This document shows, piece after piece, positions 37,524 to 45,641 of a DNA stretch of 64,000 bases. Both the position numbers and the translations under genes were made by a program. The notes under the pieces are model-generated. The model was not told where the DNA came from. It was given only the letters and a program-made list of their open reading frames with translations, and did no database searches. This DNA is from Hyphomonas sp. (lineage in GTDB: Bacteria; Pseudomonadota; Alphaproteobacteria; Caulobacterales; Hyphomonadaceae), in contig NZ_WGLO01000001.1 of assembly GCF_016125515.1 (NCBI RefSeq), forward strand, positions 1 through 64,000, read 5' to 3'. The first letter of the stretch is position 1; the number at the start of each line of letters is the position of its first letter.

Positions 37524-39197
37524 CTATTTCGCGAACAGGCCCTTCAGGCCGCCGGACGTAAGGATGGCGGCCTGCGCAAGGGCGATGGGCAGGGACACAT
37601 AGCCCGGCGCCCCGATGAAGACCGGCTGCCAGTCCGGTGCAAATTTCGACTTGTAGGATCTGAGGCCCTTGAAGCCGTAGAGGTCTTCGCCGTGCTCGTA
37701 GATCGCGGCGCCGATCTTGTTCATCGACGGCGCGTAGCGGGCCCGCGAGATTCCGGCCAGCGGCGTCATGCCGAGGTCCACGATCCTGTAACCTTCGGCG
37801 CTGGCCCATTCGATCAGGCCGATGAACAGGATGTCCATCAGGCCGGACGGTGTGCCGGACCGGTGGCGCATCAGGTCGATACCGATCTCGCCCTTGTCGG
37901 CGGAGGGCCAGAGCGAGGAGAAGGCGGCCGGCGGCTCGCCATCCTTGCCGGCGATGGCAATGGGAAAGTGGGTCAGATAGTCCGGATCGAACCGGCCGAG
38001 GGAGAAGCACTTCTCGTGGCCGCCATGCGCCGCGAGCCACTCGTCCGAGATCGACTTGAGCGCCGGCCAGTCCACCGCGCCGCCGGGCGGGACCACCTCG
38101 ATGCGCCAGCCATCGCGCTTAAAGCGGTTCCAGGTCTGGCGCAGGCGCGCGCGGGCCGGGCCGTCCATGCTGAACCGAGCCGCATCGATATGGGCGACCT
38201 CGCCGATCTTGCGCACGGCATAGCCAAGTTCGATCAGCTGTGGCAGCAGGGCGGCCGAGGCGCTGTAGAGCGCCGGGCTAGCGCATGCCGCATCGGCGGC
38301 GGCGTGGAAGGCGAGCAGCGCGTCCAGCCGGTCGGCAGCCGGACCGACGGGATCGCCCATGCCGATCCACAGATTGCCGCGCGGGCGGAACATCAAGAAG
38401 CTCTGCCCGGAGGGCGAGAAGACGAAGCGCTTGTCGCCGGTGAAGATGAGGTTCGCCTCGCCGCGGGCGCCTTCGGCCCGGGCGAGGATCGCCTCGGCGC
38501 GGGCAAGGTCGGCAGCGGCCTTGTCGCCGGACGGGCTCTTGCGGTGGGGCCGCAGCGCCGAGCGGACGAGCACGAGGACACCGACGACGACGGCGCCGGC
38601 CAGTGCGCGCAGGGAGCGGCTGAGATCCTGGTCGCGCAGCACGGTCCACCACAGCTCGTCGCGGTAGGCGACATCATGGTAAGCGATCAGCAGCAGGCCG
38701 GTGACCAGCGCCAGCGCCAAGGCGACGCCGATCAGCCAGGGCCCACTGAACAGCGCACCGGTGAGCTGGGAGCGGCGGTAGAAGGCGCGACGGGCCGGGA
38801 TCAGCAACAGCGCGATCAGGGTGAGGATGATGGCTTCCTCATAGTCGAGCGCCTTGAGCAGCGAGAATAGGGCGCCTGCGCCGAGCAGGCCGAGGGTGAG
38901 CCAGTAGGCCCCATCGAGCCGGCGGCGCAGGCCGTCCGCCACGATCAGCAGCAGCACCCCGGCGATCGATGCCAGGAAGTGGGAGAGTTCGGCCGCCGCC
39001 AGGGGCCAGGCCTGCAACAGGGCATTCAACCGGTCCGGAAGGGCTGGCTGGGCCGCCGACGCCAGCAGGACCAGCCCGGCGATGAAGGTGAGCGAAGCGG
39101 CCACCGGCGGGGCCAGTTCAAGGACCGCGACACGCCAGCCGAGCGTGTCATCCGGCAGGTCATCGGGTGTGGTTTCGGCGGCCGGTTCCTTGCTCAA
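37524..39197 (-). CDS. MprF-like membrane protein with phosphatidylglycerol lysyltransferase (DUF2156) domain
   Basis: A 557-residue protein. The first about 215 residues hold six or seven hydrophobic helices; the rest is a GNAT-fold DUF2156 domain with FVFSPSGQSFLMFRPRGNLWIGMGDPVG, FSLGRFDPDYL and the conserved LGMTPLAGI and FKGLRSYKSKFAPDWQP near the C-terminus. MprF-type proteins transfer an aminoacyl group from tRNA to phosphatidylglycerol, reducing membrane charge. The helical half is shorter than in Gram-positive MprF (about 14 helices), so a flippase role is less certain. Confidence 0.87.
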   Translation of the reverse strand: MSKEPAAETTPDDLPDDTLGWRVAVLELAPPVAASLTFIAGLVLLASAAQPALPDRLNALLQAWPLAAAELSHFLASIAGVLLLIVADGLRRRLDGAYWLTLGLLGAGALFSLLKALDYEEAIILTLIALLLIPARRAFYRRSQLTGALFSGPWLIGVALALALVTGLLLIAYHDVAYRDELWWTVLRDQDLSRSLRALAGAVVVGVLVLVRSALRPHRKSPSGDKAAADLARAEAILARAEGARGEANLIFTGDKRFVFSPSGQSFLMFRPRGNLWIGMGDPVGPAADRLDALLAFHAAADAACASPALYSASAALLPQLIELGYAVRKIGEVAHIDAARFSMDGPARARLRQTWNRFKRDGWRIEVVPPGGAVDWPALKSISDEWLAAHGGHEKCFSLGRFDPDYLTHFPIAIAGKDGEPPAAFSSLWPSADKGEIGIDLMRHRSGTPSGLMDILFIGLIEWASAEGYRIVDLGMTPLAGISRARYAPSMNKIGAAIYEHGEDLYGFKGLRSYKSKFAPDWQPVFIGAPGYVSLPIALAQAAILTSGGLKGLFAK

Positions 39198-39303
39198 GTG
39201 GGAAACCTTTCCTTGGGTTCTTCAACGCGCCCGGCAAAGCCCCTGTAAGGCGGTCCGGACAAGGCGTAATGATACCGCTGACCTGATATGACAAGGAGGT
39301 TCC

Positions 39304-39825
39304 ATGATCATCGACTCAATCGTAGGCCTTGTGAACGCGGCACTGCATGGACCCGGCGGGAAGGAGAAATCTGCCCGCGTGATCCAAGCCTTCCGGTCGC
39401 GCCATCCGGTCGTGCGGGATGCCAATGCGGCCTTCGATGCGATGAGCTCGCCGGGTGACAGGCTGGCCGATTCGATTGCGCGCATCGGCGGCTCGTGGCG
39501 CTTCATCATTGTCTCGCTGCTGATCCTGGCGCTCTGGGTGACCGCCAACTCGATCCTCCTTCAGGGTCAGCTGCGGTTTGATCCGTACCCGTTTGTGTTC
39601 CTGAACCTCGTGTTGTCGATGCTGGCTGCCTTGCAGGCGCCGATCATCATGATGTCGCAAAACCGTCAGGCGGCGAAGGACCGGTTGGTGGCGAACACGG
39701 ACTATGAGGTGAATCTCAAGGCAGAGCTCGAAATCCTGGCGCTGCACGAAAAGATCGACCGGATGGAGGCGCAGCAGGCACGCGACTTTGCGCGCATCAC
39801 GGAGCTGCTGGAAGCGCGCGAATAG
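39304..39825 (+). CDS. DUF1003 membrane protein
   Basis: A 173-residue protein with the DUF1003 core: GDRLADSIARIGGSWRFIIV, a first helix ending near residue 80, FDPYPFVFLNLVLSMLAALQAPIIMMSQNRQ with the second helix, and a C-terminal coiled coil (KAELEILALHEKIDRMEAQQ). Function unknown in the family. AAGGAGG stands before the ATG. It ends three bases before the stop of the convergent EamA gene. Confidence 0.9.
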   Translation: MIIDSIVGLVNAALHGPGGKEKSARVIQAFRSRHPVVRDANAAFDAMSSPGDRLADSIARIGGSWRFIIVSLLILALWVTANSILLQGQLRFDPYPFVFLNLVLSMLAALQAPIIMMSQNRQAAKDRLVANTDYEVNLKAELEILALHEKIDRMEAQQARDFARITELLEARE

Positions 39826-39828
39826 GCT

Positions 39829-40740
39829 TCAGGTCAGGATGTCGCTGGCGGGGACGCGCGCTTCGCGCCGGCTGATGAAATGGGTTTCGAAGGCGACGAC
39901 GAGGCAGGCCGCAATGATGATCGCGGCGCCGGCATAGACGCGCCAACCTGGCACTTCCTGGAACAGGGCATAGCCGAGCAGGGCGGACCAGATCAGGCCG
40001 GTATATTCGAACGGTGCCAGCGTCTGCGCCCTGGCCCGGCCATAGGCGAGCGTCATCAGCCACCAGATACCGATGCCGAGGAAGGCGACAAGGATCATCA
40101 TCGGCCAGCTGCCGGTCTCCGGCGTCCACTCCGAGAAGAGCAGCATGAAGGGAAGCAGGAAGAGGGCGGGGAAGACGTTCATGAAGGTGACGAGCGTCAG
40201 GCTGTCTTCTTCTTTTGTCCGCAGGCGGAGCAGCACGATGTTTAGGGCATAGAGCACGGCAGAAACGAGGATCGAGATCGTGCCGTAAAGCCGGTTGCCA
40301 TCGACCGGCCCGCCTTCTGTCTGGGCGGTGGCCGCAAGGGCCGCGCCGGCAAAGCCGATCAGCGAGGCGGCTATGGTGACCGGGCTCATCTTTTCCTTCA
40401 GGATGACCCGCGCGATCGGCGCGATCATCAGCGAGGCGGTGAAGCCCATCACAACCGCTTCGGCGAGCGCGATCTGGGTCAGCGAGTAGAAGAAGGCGAA
40501 CGCCGAGATCACCTGCGCGATGGAACGCATGGCGTGGAAGCGGATCGCGGGAAGGGCCGGCAGCGGCCGGCGCGTGGCGGTGAAGAGCGCCAGCATGATC
40601 ACCGATCCAAGGATGTAGCGCCAGGTCGTGGCGGTCAGCACATGGGTGCCGCCGAGCATCACATGCTTCATCGTTGCATCGACGCTGCAGCCGAACATGA
40701 CGCCGAAACAGACAAGCAGGATGGGATGGGGGAGTCGCAT
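39829..40740 (-). CDS. EamA/DMT-family transporter
   Basis: A 303-residue, ten-helix protein with two EamA repeats (about 8-135 and 150-290), the second of the window. The N-terminal VCFGVMFGCSVDATMKHV and ATTWRYILGS fit the family. Start 40740 (MRLPHPILL) places the first helix correctly but has no strong ribosome site; a TTG 13 codons upstream is the alternative. Substrate unknown. Confidence 0.82.
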   Translation of the reverse strand: MRLPHPILLVCFGVMFGCSVDATMKHVMLGGTHVLTATTWRYILGSVIMLALFTATRRPLPALPAIRFHAMRSIAQVISAFAFFYSLTQIALAEAVVMGFTASLMIAPIARVILKEKMSPVTIAASLIGFAGAALAATAQTEGGPVDGNRLYGTISILVSAVLYALNIVLLRLRTKEEDSLTLVTFMNVFPALFLLPFMLLFSEWTPETGSWPMMILVAFLGIGIWWLMTLAYGRARAQTLAPFEYTGLIWSALLGYALFQEVPGWRVYAGAAIIIAACLVVAFETHFISRREARVPASDILT

Positions 40741-40826
40741 GGTGGCGCACCCTTTGGCGCTGCGCCCGTCCGGCGTCAAGCGGCGTGATCAACGGGCGCG
40801 GCGGTGCGGTTTGCGCCCTGTGGACA

Positions 40827-40862
40827 TGAACAGACCTGAACCGCGCGTTCAAAGCGCGTTCA
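40827..40862. promoter_or_regulatory. Four-half-site cluster with a LexA-type GTTC-N7-GTTC match upstream of the curlin gene
   Basis: TGAAC at 40827 and 40837, then GTTCA at 40847 and 40858, are spaced 10, 10 and 11 bp, all on one helix face. The last two give GTTC-AAAGCGC-GTTC (40847-40861), an exact match to the alphaproteobacterial LexA box GTTC-N7-GTTC, and are also two copies of GCGCGTTCA. It lies about 80 bp before the curlin start and about 105 bp from the divergent EamA start. The GC-rich spacer is atypical for LexA, so another regulator is possible. Confidence 0.4.
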
Positions 40863-40939
40863 GTGCGTTGGCGTCATTCCTGTGCGTGTTCGAGCGCCGC
40901 TTCCTCGAAGGCGCAAGACGCAACCCAGGAGTTTGGACA

Positions 40940-41446
40940 ATGAAACATCTTCTTTCGACTGCCGCCGCCGCGATCATGTTCCTGAGCCTTGGCACCGCGC
41001 ATGCGGATGGCCGCAACCGGGTCCGCATCGACCAGTCGGGCTATGGCAACGGCGCCGCTGCGGCGCAGCAGGGCGACCGCAACGGCACAGTCGTCGTGCA
41101 GGGCGGCCGCGGCCAGTATGCCCGCGGTGTGCAGTCCGGCTACAACAACTTCCTGCGCATGGACCAGTATGGCACGCGCAACCGCGTTGAAACGGCCCAG
41201 ATCGGCGAAGACAACTTCGCGGTCACCGGTCAGGAAGGACTGAACCTTCGCGCCAGCACGCTGCAGACCGGCTATGGCAATGTCTCCGGCATCGCGCAGA
41301 TCGGCACCAACAACACGGCCGTGGCGGATCAGGACGGTGAGAACAACACCTCCGGCATCATCCAGGTCGGCAATGGTCAGGATGTGGCGGTGCGCCAGCG
41401 CGGCGATGGCAATATCTCCGTGGTCGTACAGAGCGGCTATAACTGA
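40940..41446 (+). CDS. csgA: Curlin-repeat amyloid subunit
   Basis: A 168-residue protein: signal peptide to about residue 22 (ending AHA), then repeated strand-turn units with the curlin pattern of spaced Asn, Gln and Gly, such as VRIDQSGYGNGAAAAQQGDRN, QIGEDNFAVTGQEG, QTGYGNVSGIAQIGTNN and VGNGQDVAVRQRGDGN, ending in SGYN. Such proteins are exported unfolded and form beta-helical amyloid fibres for adhesion and biofilm. AGGAG precedes the ATG at 40940. First gene of a curlin-CsgH-curlin cluster; the export genes csgG/E/F are not in the window. Confidence 0.87.
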   Translation: MKHLLSTAAAAIMFLSLGTAHADGRNRVRIDQSGYGNGAAAAQQGDRNGTVVVQGGRGQYARGVQSGYNNFLRMDQYGTRNRVETAQIGEDNFAVTGQEGLNLRASTLQTGYGNVSGIAQIGTNNTAVADQDGENNTSGIIQVGNGQDVAVRQRGDGNISVVVQSGYN

Positions 41447-41507
41447 GGCTGGTGCGGGGAGGCGGCTTCGCCTCCCCGTGACGCCCCGTGCTCAAGGAGC
41501 AACGGAC

Positions 41508-41900
41508 ATGATGAAACGATTGACTCTCGCGTCGCTTGGACTGGTTGCAGCCTGCGCCGCCCAGACACGCAATGATATGTATGCGGAATTGTTGCCCGCC
41601 ACTGCGCCCGGTTTTGTGGACATCGCCACCTGTGACATCCGCGAAACCGCCACGCCGCAGGGTGTGCGGCTCGAAGCGGTCGTGCAGGCCGGTGAAGCGG
41701 GACGCGGCACCTATGAATTCGTCATCTCGGCCCGGGGTGCGGGCGGCACGTCTGATGTGACTCAAGGCGGCCCGCTCGATCTTTCTCCGGGCGAAGTCGC
41801 CACGGTCGGGTCGGCCGAACTCCCGCAGGGTCATTACCGTGCCACGCTGACGCTCATCGATGAAGCCGGCGAGCTCTGCCATCTTGAACGCAGCGCCTGA
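41508..41900 (+). CDS. csgH: CsgH-like curli chaperone
   Basis: A 130-residue protein with an N-terminal signal (LASLGLVAACAAQ, possibly a lipobox). Its core, TYEFVISARGAGGTSDVTQGG followed by LSPGEVATVGSAELP, is the beta-sandwich signature of CsgH, the alphaproteobacterial periplasmic chaperone that holds curlin soluble and blocks premature amyloid formation. A Cys pair (ATCDIRE, LCHLE) may be disulfide-bonded. It lies between two curlin genes, 61 bp after the first, with AAGGAG before the start. Confidence 0.85.
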   Translation: MMKRLTLASLGLVAACAAQTRNDMYAELLPATAPGFVDIATCDIRETATPQGVRLEAVVQAGEAGRGTYEFVISARGAGGTSDVTQGGPLDLSPGEVATVGSAELPQGHYRATLTLIDEAGELCHLERSA

Positions 41901-41914
41901 AAGGTATCCGTCCA

Positions 41915-42385
41915 ATGAACACCCGTACCCTTTTCCTCAGCGCGGCCCTGCTGGCAGGCCTTGCTGTGTCCAGCGTGGCCCAGGCTGACACCGGACGCGG
42001 CCGCGATGGGCTTCCGCGCACCGCCAATGCAGCACTGACCGTCCAGCAAGGGCGCGGCAATGCGGCCGGCATCGCCCAGACCGGCAGCGGGAACACCGCC
42101 GGTCTGGTCCAGTTCGGACACAACAATACGGGCACGATCCTTCAAGCCGGTTCCAACAACTCGGCCTGCCTCATCCAGGCCGGGCGCAATCTGGAAGGCG
42201 GGATCCAGCAGGTGGGTGACAACCTCACGACCGGCGTGCTGCAGAACCGCTGGGGCACAGCCGATATTCCGGTTGAGGTTTGCTCGGCCGCGACCACACG
42301 GCAGGACCTGGCAGCTTACATGCCGCAACGCTCGGAAGACTCGTTCCGAGTCCGCCGGTTCAGGCAGGGCCGGATTGAACCGTAA
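41915..42385 (+). CDS. csgB: Second curlin-repeat protein, nucleator-like
   Basis: A 156-residue protein: signal peptide to about residue 24 (SVAQA), four curlin-type units (LTVQQGRGNAAGIAQTGSGN, AGLVQFGHNNTGTILQAGSNN, CLIQAGRNLEGGIQQVGDN), then a non-repeat C-terminal region of about 50 basic residues. That mix of fewer repeats and a basic tail is what a CsgB-type nucleator shows, so the symbol is inference. Two cysteines (NNSACLIQ and VEVCSA) are unusual for curlins and could cross-link the repeat to the tail. It starts 14 bases after csgH. Confidence 0.75.
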   Translation: MNTRTLFLSAALLAGLAVSSVAQADTGRGRDGLPRTANAALTVQQGRGNAAGIAQTGSGNTAGLVQFGHNNTGTILQAGSNNSACLIQAGRNLEGGIQQVGDNLTTGVLQNRWGTADIPVEVCSAATTRQDLAAYMPQRSEDSFRVRRFRQGRIEP

Positions 42386-42421
42386 GGCCAACCAGCCGGC
42401 GCCAGCGGCGCAGTTCCGCCG

Positions 42422-43384
42422 TCAGACGCCGGCGTTGAGGCCCAGCCAGCCGACATAGGCGGTGTAGCCGGCGAGCATTGCGCCGCCTTCGAGCCGCGTG
42501 ATCTTCCAGCGCGACAGAGCGGCGGCGAAGAGCACCACGGTAGCCGCCAGCATCACCCATACATCGAAGTTCGCGATTTCCGGCGGCACGTCGATGGGTT
42601 TGACCATCGCGGTGACGCCGAGAATGCCGAACACATTGTAGATGTTCGAGCCGACGATGTTGCCGAAGGCGATGTCGCCATGCTTGCGCAGGGCGGCCAT
42701 GATCGAAGTGACGAGTTCGGGCAGCGAGGTGCCAACCGCCACGATGGTGAGACCGATGACGGTCTGCGAGACATGGAACTGGGTGGCGATCTCGATCGCG
42801 CTCGAGACCAGCAGCCGGGCGCCGAGTATGGTTAGCAGCAGACCGCCGACGACGAAGACGAGGTCGACGAGGATGCGCGCGGCCGTGGGCTTCGGGGCAT
42901 CGGAGACCGGTGCGCCGGAAGCCGCATCGGCTACGGCATTGCTGCGACGCTCCTGCCAGAATGCGAACAGGATGTAGCTCGCAAGCGACAGCACGAAGAG
43001 CGCGCCGATCCAGGGTGTGAGCCGGCCGACCAGCACGGCGGCGACGCACATCAGTGTGGCAATGGCGAGCACAATGCCGTCGCGTTTGAAGGTTTCGCGG
43101 GCAATGGTGACCGGGTTGATCACGGCGGCCACGCCGAGAATGAGCAGGATGTTGGCGAGGTTCGAGCCGACCACATTGCCGACCGCGATACCCGGCGAGC
43201 CAGCAAAGGCCGCCTGCAGGCTGGTGACGAGTTCCGGCGTCGAGGTACCGAAACCGACGAGCGTGAGGCCGATCAGCAGAGGCGATATGCGGAACTTCTG
43301 CGCGAGCTCCACCGCGCCGCGCACAAGGAACTCGCCGCCGGCGACCAGAAGGACAAGGCCGAGCGCCAGGAGAAGGAGGGTCAT
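42422..43384 (-). CDS. Calcium/sodium antiporter, YrbG type
   Basis: A 320-residue, ten-helix CaCA-family exchanger made of two inverted halves. Each half has the ion-binding alpha motif: GLTLVGFGTSTPELVTS near residue 40 and GLTIVAVGTSLPELVTS near 205, plus GNVVGSNLANIL and GNIVGSNIYNVF. Predicted to exchange Ca2+ for Na+ across the inner membrane. Start at 43384 (MTLLLLALG) places the first helix correctly. Confidence 0.92.
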   Translation of the reverse strand: MTLLLLALGLVLLVAGGEFLVRGAVELAQKFRISPLLIGLTLVGFGTSTPELVTSLQAAFAGSPGIAVGNVVGSNLANILLILGVAAVINPVTIARETFKRDGIVLAIATLMCVAAVLVGRLTPWIGALFVLSLASYILFAFWQERRSNAVADAASGAPVSDAPKPTAARILVDLVFVVGGLLLTILGARLLVSSAIEIATQFHVSQTVIGLTIVAVGTSLPELVTSIMAALRKHGDIAFGNIVGSNIYNVFGILGVTAMVKPIDVPPEIANFDVWVMLAATVVLFAAALSRWKITRLEGGAMLAGYTAYVGWLGLNAGV

Positions 43385-43491
43385 GGAACGACTATCCCGG
43401 GGGCACCGGCCCACAGGTCATGGATTTGGCCCAACCCGCGGTCCGGGGGAAGCGGGCGCTGCAAAAATATTCCGCGTGCGGCGGACTTGAC

Positions 43492-44133
43492 CTAGGCCTT
43501 GTTTGGCTGGGGGGTCAGGCGCAGATAGGGCTTCAGCGTCTTGTAGCCTTTCGGGAAGAGGCGGTTGATCTCGTCCTTGTCCTGCAAGGACGGCACGATG
43601 ATCACGTCGTCGCCGTCCTGCCAGTTGACCGGGGTGGCCACCTTGTAGCCATCGGTCAGTTGCAGCGAGTCGAGCAGGCGCAGGACCTCGTCGAAATTCC
43701 GCCCGGCACTCGGCGGGTAGACGATGGAGGCCCGGATCTTCTTGTCGGGGTCGATGATGTAGACGGCCCGGACGGTGACCTTGGCGTCCGCATTGGGGTG
43801 GATCATGCTATAGAGAGTCGCGATCTGGCGGCGGGGATCAGCGATGATCGGGAAGTTGACGGCGGCGCCTTGCGTTTCCTCGATGTCGGACGCCCAGGCC
43901 TTGTGATGCTCCAGCGAGTCGACCGAGATCACGAGGGCCTTGGCGCCGCGCTGGGCAAAGGCATCCTTCAGCTTGGCGGTGTAGCCGAGTTCGGTCGTGC
44001 AGACGGGGGTGAAATCGGCCGGGTGGGAGAAGAAGATGACCCAGTCCTTGCCTGCCCAGGTGTGGAACCGGATCGGGCCTTCGGTCGTCTCGGCTTCGAA
44101 GTCCGGGGCGGTGTCGCCGAGCAAAAGGGTCAT
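43492..44133 (-). CDS. 1-Cys peroxiredoxin (Prx6 type)
   Basis: A 213-residue peroxidase. The peroxidatic cysteine is Cys45 in FFSHPADFTPVCTTELG; no other Cys is visible, so it is a true 1-Cys enzyme. The long C-terminal arm (GYKVATPVNWQDGDDVIIVPS) is the Prx6-subfamily dimerisation domain. Reduces hydrogen or lipid hydroperoxides; reductant unknown. Divergent from the sixA-like gene across 119 bp. Confidence 0.93.
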   Translation of the reverse strand: MTLLLGDTAPDFEAETTEGPIRFHTWAGKDWVIFFSHPADFTPVCTTELGYTAKLKDAFAQRGAKALVISVDSLEHHKAWASDIEETQGAAVNFPIIADPRRQIATLYSMIHPNADAKVTVRAVYIIDPDKKIRASIVYPPSAGRNFDEVLRLLDSLQLTDGYKVATPVNWQDGDDVIIVPSLQDKDEINRLFPKGYKTLKPYLRLTPQPNKA

Positions 44134-44252
44134 TCGTGGGTCCTGTCTCTTGATTTATGCTGCGAAACTAGTGCCTAACGAGGCCCGAACAACCACAGCT
44201 ACCTGAAGCCGCCGATGAGAAATCCTCAAAGCCGCCGGGGTCCGGTCCGCAC

Positions 44253-44780
44253 ATGAAACGTCTGATTCTGATGCGCCACGCCAAGACCGAACCCTGGTCG
44301 GAAGGCCTTGACGATTTTGGCCGTGCGCTGACGCCGCTCGGCCATGCCGATGCCAAGCGGACGGCGGAGGAGATTGTGGCCTTGGGCTGGAGCCCTGAGC
44401 GCATCCTGGTGTCCAGCGCGCGGCGAGCCCGTGAAACCTGCGCTGAGGCGGCGGTGGTGTTCACCGGCGAAAAGGTGCGCCCCATGGAGTCGCTCTATCT
44501 CACCGGCCAGCGCGGACTGAGCGAAGCGGTGGCTCAGAATGACGGTGCAGCCACGCTCATGGTGATCGGACACAATCCGGGCCTGCACGATTTTGCCTTG
44601 TCGATCCTGCGCGAGGGCGGCTCGAACGATCACCAGGCTTCGCTGCGCCTGAACGAGAAATTCCCCACAAGCTGCGTTGCCCTGTTCGAGGCGGACAAGG
44701 ACGGCCCGTTTGTGCCTGCTCATTTCCGGCTGGTGCAGGTCTTGCGGGCCAAAGACCTGCGCGAAGCCGACGCGGGCTGA
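44253..44780 (+). CDS. sixA: SixA-like histidine phosphatase
   Basis: A 175-residue protein with the phosphoglycerate-mutase-fold catalytic motif LILMRHAKTEPWS at residues 4-16 and the second histidine in VIGHNPGLHDF near 110. SixA proteins dephosphorylate phosphohistidine on HPt or PTS domains. Target here unknown. Confidence 0.85.
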   Translation: MKRLILMRHAKTEPWSEGLDDFGRALTPLGHADAKRTAEEIVALGWSPERILVSSARRARETCAEAAVVFTGEKVRPMESLYLTGQRGLSEAVAQNDGAATLMVIGHNPGLHDFALSILREGGSNDHQASLRLNEKFPTSCVALFEADKDGPFVPAHFRLVQVLRAKDLREADAG

Positions 44781-44803
44781 TCTGCTTCATTGCACGTATA
44801 AAA

Positions 44804-44835
44804 AGCCGCCTTCATCCGTGAGGACGAAGGCGGCT
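44804..44835 (-). terminator. Intrinsic terminator of the UrcA gene
   Basis: AGCCGCCTTCATCC (44804-44817) pairs with GGACGAAGGCGGCT (44822-44835) with one G-T pair around GTGA. On the minus strand the stem is followed by TTTTTATA, so it terminates transcription from the urcA side; it may also serve the convergent sixA gene. Confidence 0.8.
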
Positions 44836-44898
44836 GGCTGCTGGGACTGCGGCAGGCTTGAGTGAGAGGCGGGCGCCGCAGCCCGGCAGGTCGTTGGC

Positions 44899-45201
44899 TC
44901 AGCGGTTGGCGTGCACCTGGCTGAGATTGGCGTTGCCGATGGCGCGGACCGTATTGGTGAGGGTGCGCTCGGTGCAGGCTTTGACGGCGAAGTCCTTGCC
45001 GTATTTCACTTCAGCCAGTTCCGATTCGCAGCGGTCGACGACCTGATCGCGGATGTGGGCGTATTCCTTGGCGGCGCTGGCGGGCGTCGCGAGGTTGGCC
45101 TTGGAATATTCGACGTCCATGCGGAAAGTGCTGGAGGCTGCGAAGGCCGGCGTTGCGATGGCGGTGACGGCGAAAGCGGCGGCGATGAGGGTGCGGTACA
45201 T
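44899..45201 (-). CDS. UrcA family protein
   Basis: A 100-residue secreted protein: signal peptide ending near residue 21 (ATPAFA), mature part YSKANLATPASAAKEYAHIRDQVVDRCESEL with the two family cysteines (RCE and KACTERTL) expected to form a disulfide. UrcA proteins are periplasmic, of unknown function and restricted mostly to Sphingomonadales/Caulobacterales-type bacteria. AAGGAAGG precedes the start. Confidence 0.85.
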   Translation of the reverse strand: MYRTLIAAAFAVTAIATPAFAASSTFRMDVEYSKANLATPASAAKEYAHIRDQVVDRCESELAEVKYGKDFAVKACTERTLTNTVRAIGNANLSQVHANR

Positions 45202-45257
45202 GATGTGTTTCCTTCCTTTGGGGTGATTGAGGGGGGGCAGAGAGAAGAGAGTGGGGG

Positions 45258-45292
45258 AAGCACCGCCGGTTCAGGGGCGGTCGGCGGTGCTT
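45258..45292. terminator. Strong hairpin between the small basic ORF and urcA
   Basis: AAGCACCGCCG (45258-45268) and CGGCGGTGCTT (45282-45292) form an 11-bp perfect stem with a 13-base loop directly behind the stop codon of the 61-residue gene. On the minus strand it is followed by a C-run, not T, so it may be a weak terminator or an mRNA 3'-stabiliser. Confidence 0.5.
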
Positions 45293-45299
45293 CGGATCG

Positions 45300-45485
45300 C
45301 TACGAGCGAATGTCGCGGCGATTTTGGCGGCGGCGGCGGCGGGCCAGAAGATCCATCCGTTCCACCGCGACCGTGTCGTTTGCGGGCTGATACCGGATCG
45401 GGGCGGTTCCGGTTTGGCGGGCAAGCGCCACGACCGGGACGAAGACTTGTGCTTCGAGGTCGCTCAGTTGGGCGCGGGGGGACAT
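45300..45485 (-). CDS. Small highly basic protein of unknown function
   Basis: A 61-residue protein opening MSPRAQLSDLEAQVFVPVVALARQ and ending in LLARRRRRQNRRDIRS, where 8 of the last 16 residues are Arg. A perfectly spaced AAGGAG precedes the ATG at 45485. The basic tail suggests nucleic-acid or membrane binding. It has its own AT-rich promoter region with a palindrome over the -35 element and a hairpin behind its stop, arguing that it is a real, regulated gene. No family recognised. Confidence 0.6.
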   Translation of the reverse strand: MSPRAQLSDLEAQVFVPVVALARQTGTAPIRYQPANDTVAVERMDLLARRRRRQNRRDIRS

Positions 45486-45560
45486 GATCAATACTCCTTG
45501 GTTGTGCTGGTTTGCTGTTTGTTTTGTCCTTGGCGGGCTCATCCCGCTGCCGACAAGTTC

Positions 45561-45593
45561 TAGATAGACCAACTCATATTGTTTTTCAATATG
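45561..45593 (-). promoter_or_regulatory. Promoter with overlapping palindromic operator for the small basic gene
   Basis: On the minus strand TTGAAA (45584-45589) and TATCTA (45561-45566) are separated by exactly 17 bp, close to a sigma-70 promoter. A perfect palindrome CATATTG-TTTTT-CAATATG (45575-45593) covers the -35 element, the classical position for a repressor. TCAATATG recurs at 45696-45703. The whole 45540-45660 stretch is far more AT-rich than the rest of the window. Confidence 0.5.
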
Positions 45594-45641
45594 AAATTAT
45601 CGAAAAAAAATAAACTCAAGCAAAATCAAGGCACTTTTCGC

